Shown piece by piece: positions 1 to 54,245 of a stretch of DNA of 64,000 nucleotides; position 1 is the first letter of the stretch; each line of letters starts with the position of its first letter. The notes beneath the pieces were generated by a model, which was not told the origin of the DNA, made no database searches, and worked only from the letters and a program-made list of their open reading frames with translations. The position numbers and the translations under genes were made by a program. The DNA is from Terebella lapidaria (lineage: Eukaryota; Annelida; Polychaeta; Terebellida; Terebellidae): assembly GCA_949152475.1 (NCBI GenBank), contig OX424558.1, forward strand, positions 41,222,751-41,286,750, read 5' to 3'.

Positions 1-141
1 GGGAAACATCCTGACCATAAAAGAGGGTTTCACCTCCCCGTCCTAACGCACCCTGGCAACCGTTGGCTTGAGGGAACAGGCGACGGACAACGTCTATGTT
101 GATGGATGGATTTTTATTTTTTTATTTTTTTATTTATTTTT

Positions 142-1710
142 AGGTTACCGGACCTATGGTCCGATAACCTATTGGCATGGCGTTGCGTCCGTCGTCTGTC
201 GTCCGTCGTCCGTCGTCGTTGTCGTCGTCCACATTTTTATCTTTTTTGTTTACGGGCGAATTCTTCTGAAATTTTGCACAAAAATACTTAAAAATAATTC
301 AAGAAGGAGGTATTTTTTAGTTTTTTGATTTTCGCATTTTTTTCAAAATGGCGGCCGTTTTCGACGAAAAATGCCTGATTTTGGACTTTGGTGGCCATTT
401 TCTCAAAATCTGTTCAGTAACTTTTTTTCTTTTTGATACATAACACTCCTCATATGTACCCCTATGATGTCTATAAATTTCGTTGCGCTTGAATCGCTCG
501 AAAAGGGCCATTTTGGCCCAAACTCGGCCCAAATGAGACTTTCCCATGTTAAATTCTCCTATGCTTTATAATGGGACACATTATGCCTAATATCTCACTT
601 AATATTGAGATTAGAGACTAGGAATCAATTGTGGACATATAGGAAATGATATATGCTGAATATCCTCGTGACCATGAATTTGACCTCTGACCTCAATTCA
701 AGGTCAGAGCTTAAAATGGCTGATATCTCACTTATTATCGACTCTACAGCTTAGCAATCAATTGTGGACATATAGGAAATGATATATGCTGAATATTCTG
801 ATGACCTTGAATTTGACCTTTGACCCCATTTTCAAGGTCATAGGACAAATGGCTAATATCTCGCTTGTTATCGACTTTACAGCTTAGGAATCAGTTATGA
901 ACATATAGGAAATGATATATGCAGATTATTGTCATGACCTTGAAGTTGACCTTTGACCTCATTTTCAAGGTCACAGGACAAAATGGCTAATATCTCACTT
1001 ATTATCGACTCTACAGCTTAGGAATCAATTGTGGACATATAGGAAATGATATATGCTGAATATTCTGATGACCTTGAATTTGACCTTTGACCGCATTTTC
1101 AAGGTCATAGGACAAAATGGCTAATATCTCGCTTGTTATCGACTTTACAGCTTAGGAATCAGTTATGAACATATAGGAAATGATATATGCAGATTATTGT
1201 CATGACCTTGAATTTGACCTTTGACCTCATTTTCAAGGTCACAGGACAAAATGTCTAATATCTCACTTATTATCGATTTTACAGCTTAGGAATCAATTGT
1301 GGACATGTAGGAAATGATATATGCTGAATATTCTCGGACCTTGAATTTGACCTCTGACCTCATTTTCAAGGTCCAAGGACAAACTGGCTCATATCTTGCT
1401 CCGCTATTGACTGTATGGCTTGGGAATCAATTGTGGACATGATATAGAAAATGATATACAATGTACACTGAATATTTTGATGACCTTGAATTTGACCTTT
1501 GCCCCTTCAGTTTCAAGGCCACAGCACAAAATTGCTAATATCTCTTTGATTATTGAATTTACAGCTTAGCAATCAACTGTGGACATGATATATGCTTAAT
1601 GTTATATATGCTGAATATTCTCTTGACCTTGAATTCAACCAGTGACCTGGCTAACATCTAAAATATTAAACACTGTCCGGTAACCTATCTTCGGCCCTTG
1701 GCCTAATTTT
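142..1710 (+). mobile_element. Helentron-type non-autonomous element (HINE), copy 1
   Basis: Begins with a foldback, AGGTTACCGGACC, a three-base loop and a near-perfect complement ending GATAACCT. It continues through a CGTCCGTCGT-rich stretch and an ATGGCGGCC-containing block, then a core of 134-bp tandem repeats. It ends with GTCCGGTAACCT, the complement of the 5' terminus, followed by a short stem-loop of the GGCCCTTGGCC kind and CTAATTTTT. No coding capacity is visible. Subterminal inverted repeats, a 3' hairpin, core tandem repeats and a T-rich target are the known structural marks of Helentron-associated elements (DINE-1, bivalve pearl-like elements). Family assignment is inference; that this is a dispersed element is shown by copies at 25.9, 55.0 and 58.6 kb. 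Confidence 0.72.
590..1660 (+). repeat. 134-bp tandem repeat core of HINE copy 1
   Basis: About eight imperfect copies of a unit reading through 'aaaatggctaatatctcact', 'cagcttaggaatcaattgtg' and 'gaccttgaatttgacctttg'. Exact TGACCTTTGACCT words at 947-959 and 1215-1227 are 268 bp (two units) apart. Every unit ends with TCAAGGTCA or a near match. The last units (after about 1380) are diverged and irregular in length. Confidence 0.85.
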
Positions 1711-2880
1711 TCTTCTTTTAAATATAATTTATTCATTTATTTTGACCACTAGGAATGCCGACGCCTAATGTGGACCACATAACATTCACGGCATCCGGCA
1801 GAAGACATCCGAATGCCGTAGGCCTATTTATAAGCCCCTCGGGGAAAAATTCATCGGCTGCAATTTGCAAGCAACCCGATGGAAAAAACGATGGCGGGAG
1901 GCACGAAACCATACATGTGGATTACATCCCACTGGGCCGCGATCTCTAAAGGAATAGTGTGTCATTCAACAACACACACGTACGTATGTGCTTGTTGCAA
2001 TGGACAATTAACGTTATTGTTATTATTCTCGAACCGAAGTACAGCCCATCCCGCAACCTAGGCTACTGGCAGTACTGCGAAAGGGGTCCGGAAAAGCTGT
2101 TCCCGCACTCGGCCAAGATATTGACATTACCAGTAAATAACTGGGATAAACCCATAGTACCACATCCAAGCATGATAATCGCATCTATATATCATGTGTG
2201 GAATGCTAATCAATTGAAATCTGGCAATGTTTTAGCGGAAAAATGAATGACATCGCTTGGCAAAGTCGTACATACGATTGACCCGCGTGCCACTCTGAGA
2301 TCCGCGCTTTAGCAGGCGCCAGCTTGACGCGATCGCGCGACTCGATTGACTTGACTGACGATTTGTAAGCCGAATGCAGATCTACAAACAGACATACAAT
2401 GCACATAAATGAGCATATATTAGACGATACAAGGATCCACAAGGAAGCAAGAAGACGATTGCTTCCATTGTGATCCCCTGAATAATTGAATCCGATACCC
2501 AGCCCAAGCGAAGCTGTTTGGGCTGTCCGATACCATGACCCCCCCGAAGGGATAAAGGTAACATGCATACAGATTGCCTGCACGGGGCCGATTATTGTCG
2601 ACCAGGGAGACCTGGAGTGTTAGAGAGCGCATATTTGGGCTGGACTCTCAACACCCTCGAGGTAAAATTGAAAGGCCTAGCTCGATCGGCATCCCAAAGA
2701 AATTGGGCATCCCAGAAAAATATATATTTCAATGCACGGTTCACGGAACACATGCAAGAGAATTAAGGTCAAACCGAATATGTAGACTATATACAGTAGG
2801 TGGCAGAGGCTCGATATGATTGCAAGCGTAGCATAGTGATCCGAAAGCCACACGAGTCAACAGACAGCGGATTTAACACT
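1711..2880. other. Non-coding stretch, nothing recognised
   Basis: No ORF longer than about 125 codons, no repeat with a partner elsewhere in the window and no recognisable protein. The sequence is less AT-rich than the rest of the flank and may be unique intergenic DNA or part of the large left-hand intron of the phosphatase gene. Confidence 0.5.
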
Positions 2881-3380
2881 GTAGATTCGAATTGCGGGTC
2901 CCGAAATCCCAGTACCACAGCCTAGGCAGCCCAGAACCGGGACCGGAACCAATCAGACTCATCCGCCACGGTATCTCGGGACCCGGGAGCCGAACGGCAC
3001 GGTTCCCGGTTTAAAGAAATGCCCGGGAGGCGAGAACCGCACCTTGCCGGAAACGGTTGTGCCTAAAGAGCATAGCCTACATTTAGGCTTGGGCTCGAAT
3101 GCATAATGGCAAAACGGGGGCACGCACCGACCCGAAGTGACCATCATAACGTCCTCATTCCGACGTAATCCCGGGACCCGGAACCGAACGAACGGTTCCC
3201 GCAGACCACGAGAAACAGCCCGGAAGTCAGGACCCAGAAATCTCCGCCAGCGCAGCGCGAGAAAACAGGACCTAGCGAGGACAGAGCCGAAAGTAAGCTG
3301 GTCATAACCAACGAGAACCCAAGGGGTAAACGTAAAGGCTCGCAGCAACTCTAGTCCCGGGAGCCGCCGAGGCGGCACCC
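2881..3380. repeat. GC-rich block with repeated GGGACCCGG / GGTTCCCG inverted motifs
   Basis: The motif pair GGGACCCGGGAGCCGAACGG ... CGGTTCCCGG at about 2979-3011 recurs in altered form at about 3173-3200 (GGGACCCGGAACCGAACGAA ... CGGTTCCCG). CCCGGGAG also recurs near 3356 and CCCGGGT near 3378. These make small hairpins. The block is clearly more GC-rich than its surroundings and could be a decayed retroelement leader, but no coding evidence supports this. A 139-codon minus-strand ORF here has no recognisable content. Confidence 0.4.
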
Positions 3381-4319
3381 GGGTACCTGTGAAAGCAAAT
3401 TACTATGGTTAAACAAAGTCACAACACAAAACACGAACTGCTTTCAACAGAACTACATCCTGCCGGATACGCCTAACAGAAAAGTATGATTAACAGGACT
3501 TGGGCCTTGGCACTACTAAACGTGCCGGACCAAGAGAGGGAACACCTTACGTGAAGCCTGAACGTCAAAGTTGTGACTTGACAGACATTCAGACGGAATT
3601 CCAAGCTCCAAACCGTACAGCACAGGTGTCGGAGGGGCGACATCACATACCGAAAAAGGAAGTCGCTCCTAAAGCCGAAAGCAGGAAATAACACAGCCAC
3701 TACACATCATCTGCAAAATAGCAAACACAAGTAGTGGGCGATATTGGGGGAAAGAAATGGGCCTGGGGAGGTCTACACCATTTCCTCCCAAAAAAAAAGA
3801 ACTAGGCTAGCATAAAACTAGACTAGCTAGGACTACAGTTGATTTCTGAAGAAAATCCAGTAGAAGAGTCGTAAAAACGATCGTAGAAAAGTATTCCTCT
3901 TCTAAAAATGTCTAAGCAAGACTTGCACACAACCACTTGCAAAAATGGAGGAGCAAAATAATGGCGGTTTGGGGTCATGTGACCCGTGATGTAAAACATC
4001 ACCGCATGGGATCTGAGGGGATTTTGGTTCAATTTTTTAAAAAAAGTTAAGAATTGATGTCACGGAAAATTTCTCAAAATTTTCTAAGTGACATCTAATC
4101 CTCTCCTCTTCTTTGAATGTCAAGGTAAGATTACCCAAAGTGTTTATTATAGAGGTAGAAGTATGGACATAAATACCAAACATTTGATCGAGGATAGGTT
4201 GGTGTTAGGCCTGATGTGAGTGTTATGTTTCCATGCATGTAACAATCATGTGCTTGGTTGTAATGTCAGTTGCATGACCTACATGTATTAGCCTTAGTCA
4301 CATTGAACACGGTAGCTAC
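3381..4319. other. Non-coding stretch, nothing recognised
   Basis: AT-richer sequence without long ORFs or a repeat partner in this window. A run of nine adenines sits near 3790. Confidence 0.5.
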
Positions 4320-4395
4320 ACGGTACATCCCGGCAGTACCTAGTAGACGCCGGCTACACGGTACATCCGGCATGCAGTGATTGGTAGACGCAGGT
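4310..4395 (+). repeat. Imperfect direct duplication, ~47-bp unit
   Basis: GCTACACGGTACATCC occurs twice, each time followed after a short variable stretch by TAGTAGACGC or TGGTAGACGC. Two copies only. Confidence 0.6.
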
Positions 4396-4589
4396 GGGAG
4401 ATTTGGCCTCTACCGGGACCCGAATGAAAATCGTGTGACGGTCGTCTCGTGTGCGACGTTCGTCACCTCCCATGATATGTCCCAGCGTAATGCTATGGTC
4501 ACATGTCATACCCGGAGGATTCCCGACGTATCTACGGCAAAAACTCGTAAACTCCGGGAACTGATGGGAATCCCCATGGATGTTACGCC

Positions 4590-6090
4590 CTGACTCCCGC
4601 TTGTGTCGGGAGTGATTGGGAGTTATCGGGAGCTGCCGGGGAACTCCAGGAATTTATTTAGCGCTCTGGGAAAAGTTGGACACGTTCAAAAATTTCTGCC
4701 CAAATGCCGGAGAGTTCCCAGAGTGGGTCATTTTCCACTTTTTGGTCACTTTCCGGGGATATGCCGGTGTTATTCCGGAAATCTCCGTAAATGCTCTGGT
4801 AGGTCCGTAGTTGCACCTGCTTTCTCTATAGGCATTCGGACAATCTCTGGGAAACGTCTGGGATACTCCTGGATGAACTCTAACTACCTGAGGAAGCCGG
4901 AGCAAGCCAGAGTATACAGGGAGAATCCCAGGACGAAGACGGAGCATTACGATTCACTCCAGGATTACTCTGCCTTTCTCCGGGAATTCTCCGACTTATA
5001 TCCCGGCACATGTACGAAGTAATGCCCCGCTCACACAGGCCTAGGCGGAGCATGGGCGGAAGAGATAAGGAAAAAAACATCCCAAAACACTTTTCTCCGC
5101 CCTGCTTCCGTGCTCCTCCGCCCTTGCTCCCTCACCCTTCCATCACGGAGGCCCCTCTTCCGCCCTGGGTCCGTGTAGTTTTTTTTAAGGACCCGGAGAT
5201 GTTTGGACATGTTCAAAACGTTCCGGGTACTTTGAGAAAATGACCCGGATAAACTCCGAAAAGCTAAGTAGGTATTCTCCGTCGCTCCTCCGCCCTGCTT
5301 CCGGGTCTTTCCGGCCGGCTTCCGGCTTTCTCCGGCCAGCTTCCCGCTCTCCTCCGGATTGTCAAATCTCTTCCGTATCTTTTCCGGCTTTTGTGTGAGC
5401 GGCAAAAATTTGGGCGGAAGAGACACGAAGGTGGCCACAGGTACAGGGAGGAGATAGGGAAGATTCAACGCGCGGAAAACAAACGGATAATTTTTTATTA
5501 CTCCGCCCTTCTTCCCCAGTTCCTCCGAGCCTGGAGAAATCCCTCCGCCATCCTTCCGTGCCTTTTTCCCGGAAGGAAGGCGAAAGCGGGACGGAGAAAT
5601 TATCTCTCCGGGGAAATTTTAGGCCCTCCGTGGTTCTTCCCGGGCTCTTCCCGGGTTTGTCCGCACTTCCTCCCTCCTGCTTCCCCAGTTCTTCCCTGTT
5701 CGTCCGTATCTCTTCCCTCATTCTTCCGGGAGGGGGTGCCTATTTTTGCCCGGAGGGGCACGGAAGGCCTCCGAGTGTTTTTGAACCCGGAGGAGAATGT
5801 CGTGGTTCTTCCCTCCTGCCTCCGTCCTCAGTGTGAGCGTAGCATTATAAGGGCGGAATTCCGGCCTCGCGTTCTGCCGGGGTCTGTTGGCTTCCTCCGG
5901 CTTATGTCGGGAATATGCCAGGGTTTTCCGTATACATACCGTCTGTCTCCGGCTTCACTTCGCAACAACTCCATATCTACTCCTGATTTCCTTTCCGCAA
6001 AAAAGAAATATTGATGAAAAAACACCCAGAGCGTGCCGGAGATTCCCGGAGTACACTCCGGCTATCTCTGGGCTTCTCCGGCTGTCTCTA
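4590..6090. repeat. TCCGG/CTCCG-word low-complexity region
   Basis: About 1.5 kb packed with TCCGG, CCGGA, CTCCG and TTCCG words at irregular spacing, partly strand-biased (pyrimidine-rich on + from 5090 to 5830). GGGCGGAAGAGA occurs at about 5053 and 5412. GTGTGAGCG occurs at about 5394 and 5833, and its complement CGCTCACAC at about 5029, hinting at inverted-repeat termini. The overlapping ORFs on both strands (up to 207 codons) look like by-products of the stop-poor composition; none resembles a protein. Confidence 0.45.
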
Positions 6091-47322
<41,232 letters not shown>

Positions 47323-47560
47323 TTTCCGTCTGTCTGTCAGTGTACTGTCAATATCACTTGAAGTCAGCCCGTGACATTACGGTACCACCTCTGTTGCGCT
47401 CCAATCCTGTATCCGGGGAGTTACGGTAAAAAAAGTTCGGCAGACGACACACGAGTCCTGTGATAGATCCTGATCCCGTGGAGAGTTGCTGGTCGACTCT
47501 TATCTGGAAAGAATCCAGTAATTCTCTGCTGATATCAGACCTAAACACGCCAGCGAGGCA
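47323..47560 (-). promoter_or_regulatory. 5' UTR of the RPTP gene with an upstream ORF
   Basis: The leader contains an upstream ORF ending at 47354, the last ATG of which (near 47375) gives only MSRADFK before TGA, 31 nt before the start codon. This may limit translation of the main ORF. The transcription start is not defined. Confidence 0.45.
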
Positions 47561-47730
47561 ACATGACCAGGAAGTTTAATATGGCGGCGCCGTCAACCAG
47601 AACGGAACTTCCACAAGCCAGGCCGCGCTCAGGCCGTGACAGAATCGAGCAGACCCGGGGCCGAGCTCAGGCCGAGACAACCTCACACGGACCAGGGGCC
47701 GGGCGCATCTCACGCTTATCGATTTTATAC
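47560..47730. promoter_or_regulatory. CpG-rich candidate promoter
   Basis: A GC- and CpG-rich island (ATGGCGGCGCCGTCAACC ... GGCCGCGCTCAGGCCGTG) directly upstream of exon 1 and unlike the AT-rich flanks. ATGGCGGC matches the YY1-type initiator-proximal motif. GGGGCCG and CAGGCCG words repeat. Could be bidirectional; no gene is recognisable on the plus strand. Confidence 0.45.
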
Positions 47731-50700
47731 ACGGCCCGCGATCAGATTATTCATATTCATGGGACGATATTCTATCAGCGAGGCGTATCTGAATATGTCA
47801 AGTTTTAAAAGTCGGACAATTTTCATGGAAGACATTGATATAGTCATCCGTTGCTAACAATAATTATCGACTGTATTGAAATGATCCGACAATAACGATA
47901 ACAGATCCACTTTATAATAAAACAACCACCAAAGGTCCACAGAAGCATGACCTATATATGAGAGCTTTGTGTGCTGGACGTCTGATGTGAAGTCACATTC
48001 GAATTGTACTTCGAATTGTACAAACTAAAAATTAATTGACGAGTGTAGGCCCTGATATTCTGCCATATAGCGAAGCCAGCCCCAAATGATTGCATGTATA
48101 TTGATCCAACTTCATTCCCATATATCCATAAAAGCAAAATGAGGGTAGAGTACTTATTTTGAAATCCGGTTCAAGAACGGGCTGTAAAGACAGACAGAGA
48201 AACGAAGATATATTGTGCATATCCCATTAGCCGCTGTAGGCTGAAAAATACCATTTGGTCTACATCACCTCACGAAACACGCAGTTACCCTCGGAGCAGG
48301 TGAGTTTCAGGAAGAAGTTCATGTAACTATATGTGTTTCTGACCTCATATGTGCCCCCCCCCCCCCCAGCTCCTGATAGGTAAGTTTAATACCTGGTCCA
48401 GAGGACGAAACCGAGTTTATCGGCACAGACGATAACAATTATGTAATTTCATCAATTGTTTATCGGCGTAGGGGATATTATATTGTGTGAACAAACTATA
48501 TTATCATTCACGAGTCTCCAACACTTACAACCACACGAATTACTCTCGCAAAGTTGAAATAAATAATTGTAGAAATAAATTATACTTATCTTTAGAATTA
48601 TTCCAAATTGAAGATAAAGAGACTGAGGAGACTTGATCTGGGATTACTTTTAGTGTTCAAACTCAAGATTATGTGCTCAAACTCATGATTATGTGCTCAA
48701 GTTCATGATTATGTGCTCAAACTCAAAATTATGTGCTCATACTCAAGACTATGTGCTCACGCTCAATATTATGTTCATCACAAAATGTAGTGGTCCGTGG
48801 ATACAGGCTTGGGGTGAAAGTTGTGAAAACGCTTAGGGTTGTATCTGAGCCATACAGGATGTCATGTATATATAATGTTTCTTAGGTGCCCAAGGTTATG
48901 TCCACCCCAAAGAGGAAGGCGTTGGTATTTCGAGACACTAATCTTGAAAATAGAACTCAAGATTTGCATCCTAAGTATATGTGTTTCGGTAGCTCTGGAA
49001 TTGATGCAAGATCACGAGGGCTGAAAATATAAATTCATTTATATACACCACAAGACACGACTACTACAGCAAGTTTTTATGAATGCTGTTGGACAATATA
49101 CGATATAAATCATGGTTAGCCCTCTGACTGATGAGGGTATTGGAACTGTCTAAAAATTGATGAGATGTTAAAATAGTGGGCTAGTGAGTGACAGAGCTAT
49201 AGGTCATATATATTGTTGTAATGGTTTACGTAGTTGACACACCAGACTCCCAAACCTTGACATCGATTATTTCCTCTCCTCAGAGAGTCTGTGCTTGAAA
49301 AGGGTGGTTTCCTACCACACTGATTTTTTCTTATTTCATCAATGAATCTGTAGTTCCCACACCATTTAGTCCATTCATCTGAGTTTCGACTTTCGAGCCG
49401 AACAACTGTCTGTGATCAACCTGTTGGGTGGCTAGAATGTACAGCAATCATTATCATTGGGGTAAATGTTGCGAGAACGTTGTCATTTCTCCTGAATGAA
49501 AGCATCACCGAATCCTCAATGCCATCATAATCACTAAAATACTATATCAGGCTGAAATGTCATAATTGGGTAGACTTTGTTCACAATTTGTATATAGATA
49601 GAAGCCTGATATTTCTGAACAACAAATTCTGAGCAGCAGAGAACATTTCTGAAATTTCCAAGCAACAAATAATATGCAGCAACACCCCTATGTCTCTCAC
49701 ATTGTTGGTGTGTTTGTCTCACAACATATACGCTACCACATGACTAGTTGCAGATATATGAGGATTTTTTTCATCTAAGTTCCAAGCTAATCTCTGAACT
49801 TCCGCAACAAGATTGTTTTACCGATAACTACCTTTGAGACATTTTATGGATGTCATCACAATCTGGTTTAAAAATAACCAAATATATGACAAATACGCCG
49901 CGAGAATCGTTTGCATAACAGTATTTCGGAATTCATCACGGGTGCCACATGTTTGGCAGAAAAATGTCACCTGGTTTCATTTCCTCACGGCTGTGAATTT
50001 TCGTGAAATTCCTTGAGATTCCTTAATTTTGCCTGGCAGTGGATCTGCGCCAGATATAGAGCCATTTCTGCAATTTCGTTTGGACTAAATGCAATCCGAG
50101 CAAATGGGTTTCCCTTCTTACCTCATAGGGCCCGATGGGAAATTGGTTGTTGGATTGTATTGGTTGTTATGGGTTGATAAAGAGATTTGTACATTCGATA
50201 AATTCTATGGACGTCACCATGATCCTGAAGAACCCTATTTCTCTCGTCATTGGCAAATTTTCAACAAAAAAATTCCTGGATCAGGACCATGGCTCCAATC
50301 ACTCTCAAAATGTGATCACTGCTCTCGGTGGCAAAAATTCACAAATCAGATGATCAACACGATTTCGTACAACCGATTTGTATAGATTTCGTAGTAAATT
50401 GAGTGATGATGCGAAGGAACAACCTCCTTGGCTGAGGTAGCTATGATCGTCGGAGAGCGGGGAAACTAGGTGTTCAGTCCCACAAAAAACAAAAGCAAAT
50501 TATCCATTGCCCTCCAACTTGGAGTTCATGGCCTCCCTCGTCTTCGAAGTCATGGGAATATAGAATACTCAGATATGACGTCGGATTTGCATACTATTAC
50601 TCCTACTTGGTAATAAATACACTGAATTGAAACAATTGTGAGTTTCTGTAATAACTTGCTAATAATTTCCGAATCAGAACGGCCGTTACTCTGTATCATG

Positions 50701-53700
50701 TGTATGAATCAGTCTGAATGATTACACTGTGGCGAGACTGGAAACCCTAACGATCGTTAGTGAATCCCGCAGTTTTTAACCGTATTTTAACAAAAGACAG
50801 GGCCAATTGTTGTGAATAAATATGTCGAAGGTAGCTTAGCGTTTTGGTCAAAGTCATACCTAGTTATTTCAAGCAGATCACGTTTTTCATTGAGATCTAA
50901 TGATAAAAAGAATTAGTAATGAGATTCCCTAACGATATAAATGACATGCCCTAATGATAGGTTTATGAGTTTTAGAGAGGAATAACGACTAATTTACACT
51001 GAAGTAATCCTTTAAATTTCCAGACTGTCATATCAATTATATGTTTTACTATTGTAAGACTGGATTCGAAAACCCCTGTGAGTTTGCTCAGCACTCCGTA
51101 GAAGAACATGTGACCCACTACGGTGAGAGTTCTTTGTCACTGCGACAAAAATTGATGTCAAACAAAACCAATGTCCTATAGTATAAATCGATACACTCTG
51201 CTGTTGCCCTCTCAACACTGAACACGTCACATTGAAAATAAATATGTAATTGAAAATGAAAGAATGTACTTGTGTTGCAACCTATCGCAAACGAAGCTTC
51301 GACTTAAAGTGGTGCTGAAAATTGTAATGAAGTGTAGCAACAAATGCAAATAATCACATGCACCATATACCTACATGTAAACACATGCAAACACAATAAT
51401 ACACAATAGATTATGTTATTCATAGCCGAAGTTCATTCGTACACATCATAACATGTCAAGTTGGACTTTAATTCACGTTCAACATCAAAACAAGGTGAAT
51501 TTGAATGAATATAGAATAGATCGTTAGGGAGTCGTAACATATTCGTCAGGGAATCTTTGCTTTTTCAGACAAGTTTTTCGTGCTCAAATCGATGTAAATC
51601 GCTGCGTCTTTGCGTTGAAAGTTTGCTCCATGCGCATAAGAATCAGCAGGAGTATGTGCGTATTCATCTAAATCGTAAGTATCATGAAAACGAAGGAAAT
51701 TCAAACGAACCGCGTGTGTTTCCGCCATTTTGGGATTCACTAACGACCGTTGGGGCATTCAGTTTCGTCACAGTGGATTGGGGCTACCCGTAACAAATAT
51801 TTTTGGGGTGCCTTTTTCAAAAAAGTTAATTTAGCCGTAAAAAAAACAATTTGTCATTTTCTATCGTGTTAATTGTTGTGGAATGAGATATGTATTACGT
51901 CATTTTAATTCGAACGGGAGCTGGAATTACTGGTATGTGGCCTATAAGGTATTTGCATCATTGCCAGCAAAAGAATAGGAAGAACATCATCAGATGTGCC
52001 AGAACGCTGGAACTTTATTCATCACAAACACACTATATTGATGATGACATTTCGCAATTTGCGATTTTTCGATTTTGAACTTCTTGTGACCTCGACTGTG
52101 ATGTTCAACTTCGAGATCTAAACTTTCACAGTGTTGTTTCAAACATTGACAGCTGGTTTCATAATATGGTGGTAAATCGAAGACACCAAAAATACAAAAA
52201 CTCTTGACCCCCATATTTTCGACCTCGGGTGAATTTCGGTCAATCATATCGTATTAAAAGTGTTTTTGCCAGATACTGACCGGTACAACTTGTGGATTGT
52301 GCATCCTGGATATTGTATGATAAGTGTCAGGTAACGTATATCTGCGGAATGACGGAATGACAGCTTGACTATAGTCATCCCATTTTCACATGAATTCTCT
52401 ATATTTTAGTCAATTGCATCGTAATATTCAGTGCACAACAATCATGATTTTGTCGCCCCGTCTCACCCCGGTACCAATGACAAGGCCACACGAAAAACAC
52501 TTAATATAATACCACCCAAAGAAACCCATGTGCACTGGAACCAACTGCCACATGTTGCAGATAGGAACGAAGCGAAATTCACTCCTACACTGGCTGGGAA
52601 ATACAAGTAAAAAATACAACGTAGACGCTCTCCTCTTCGCCGATGAAAGACTGTACATTATTCCTGACTGGCATGTACACCGAAATCGCATACCAATATT
52701 CAACATTCGCAGCCTGACTGGCTCGACATTGTCAAAAGTCTGACTGAAATCTACCAACATATTTTCTTCGTTCCACCCCTCCATATCTTAACCTCCCCTG
52801 ATGGTTGGTGAAATGGCATTATTCTCCACGGTTCATGCATTCATTCAATGAATTTCCATTGAAGAATAATAAGCCTCAATGTTACGAAATATATCTGTAC
52901 GACGCTCGGGGTCATGACCAAAATCTCTTGAAAACTTTCTGGTTGATGGATTTCACGTAACTTCCTGGTAGCCTCGCCTAGGTAATGTCTGCGGGTCAGA
53001 TACCAACATAATCTACATCGGAACTGGAGTGATGCTTCGACTATCATTAAGTATCAGGATAAGGCACCGATATCCCACATTCACTTGGTGACCTGACTTA
53101 TGACAGAACTGTGTATACGAGAGGCCGTTGGATATATCGGGACAGGATAGATGTAGTGGCATTGTGTTTATCATTGGCACCGTGTACACAATGTACACCA
53201 CGTCATACTCGGGGCCGTCTCTGATGGTGAAGCTGGTAAGATTCAACAAATTACATTTATAAAATGTACAATTCACCGAGGTATTAATCATCTGAACATG
53301 ACAACTATACGTGATGATCAAATTCAATTCACGAATAAGGTGCCGATTTTTGTACTTTGCAAATGCGAAGACATTGAAATAAGTCTTCACATGGTCAATG
53401 AATATTCGTGTGTGGCTTATCACTAATCAATCCATACCTTCTTCTACATTGTGTGTCAACATAATTTGTTGAAACAAAGTTTTATTATTATTATTATTGA
53501 AAATGGCTAGCTACGTCTACAGGATGTGTGCGGTGGAGTCGGATGTGTGTAGATGTATATAGGAGTATTGGTGGGTTTTTTTCCCGGCGTGTATACGGGA
53601 CATTTGTTTGAGGTGAAAGGATAAAACATTGTTGATTGTTGGATTTCTTTGGTTCGACGTTGTCTGGTCTTTAACCCAGTGACTTGATTGATTATCTGCT

Positions 53701-53980
53701 GTAAATAACACTAAGCATATATTTACTGCTTAATATATGCATTATTTTTTTACAGTTTGCCAGATTCGTTGATATATCGAACCCACACTGTTACATAACA
53801 TACTATATATTGATTTATACATCGAGATAGAATCTCGTAATTATACGACACACTGTACTAATTTCACCGCGCTGTACTGGTTACTGTCGCTTGATACAAG
53901 CCCGCTAGTCTGTTGAGCATATTCTAAATATTCGCATGTAATAGCCTATGTAATACATCAAATTTCGTAAAGTAGTATTC
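47731..53980. other. Intergenic DNA, no gene recognised
   Basis: 6.2 kb without ORFs above 140 codons or recognisable protein. Contains a C-tract (48354-48367), a 20-bp tandem repeat (48.66 kb) and a CTAACGATCGTTAG palindrome near 50747 with related CCTAACGAT words near 50930 and 51530 that may mark a small inverted-repeat element. Confidence 0.5.
48658..48776 (+). repeat. 20-bp tandem repeat, ~6 units
   Basis: Unit close to CTCATGATTATGTGCTCAAA, six imperfect copies. Confidence 0.9.
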
Positions 53981-53999
53981 CGTACAAGGTACCTGGTGT

Positions 54000-54245
54000 G
54001 TGATATGTCGTATTCTGCATGTCCTATATAGTATGTCATATGTCGTACATAGTGTGTCGCATATGGACTCGTATGTGGCATGTGGTATGCCGTATGTCGC
54101 CTGTGAAATTATGGAATTCGACAGAGGACATACGACATACTACATACGACATAATACATACGACATACCACATACTACATACAACATACAACATACAACA
54201 TACAACATACTACATATGACATACTAAATAACATACGACATACAA
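54000..54245 (+). repeat. ATACGACAT-type short tandem array, foldback arm 1
   Basis: The first half reads TATGTCGTA-type words (54005-54105), a spacer ATGTCGCCTGTGAAATTATG follows, and the second half reads ACATACGACATACTACATAC-type words (54125-54240). The block is therefore itself a palindrome. Translation gives HTTYDI-type repeats, a by-product. Confidence 0.85.

Noticed and set aside
142-1710. Canonical Helitron (5'-TC, 3'-CTRR, AT target)
   Set aside because: The 3' stem-loop ends in CTAA, but the 5' end is not TC and the element has subterminal inverted repeats and a T-rich target, which fits the Helentron/HINE branch better.
2959-3378. 139-codon minus-strand ORF
   Set aside because: Arg/Pro-rich translation of a GC-rich block with inverted motifs, no recognisable domain.
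5391-6014. 207-codon plus-strand ORF and several overlapping ORFs on both strands
   Set aside because: They lie in the TCCGG-word region, overlap one another in several frames, and show no protein-like composition.
47563-47808. Plus-strand ORF starting MTRKFNMAAPSTRTE in the CpG island
   Set aside because: Low-complexity Arg-rich translation of promoter-like DNA with no downstream exon recognisable. A divergent transcript cannot be excluded.
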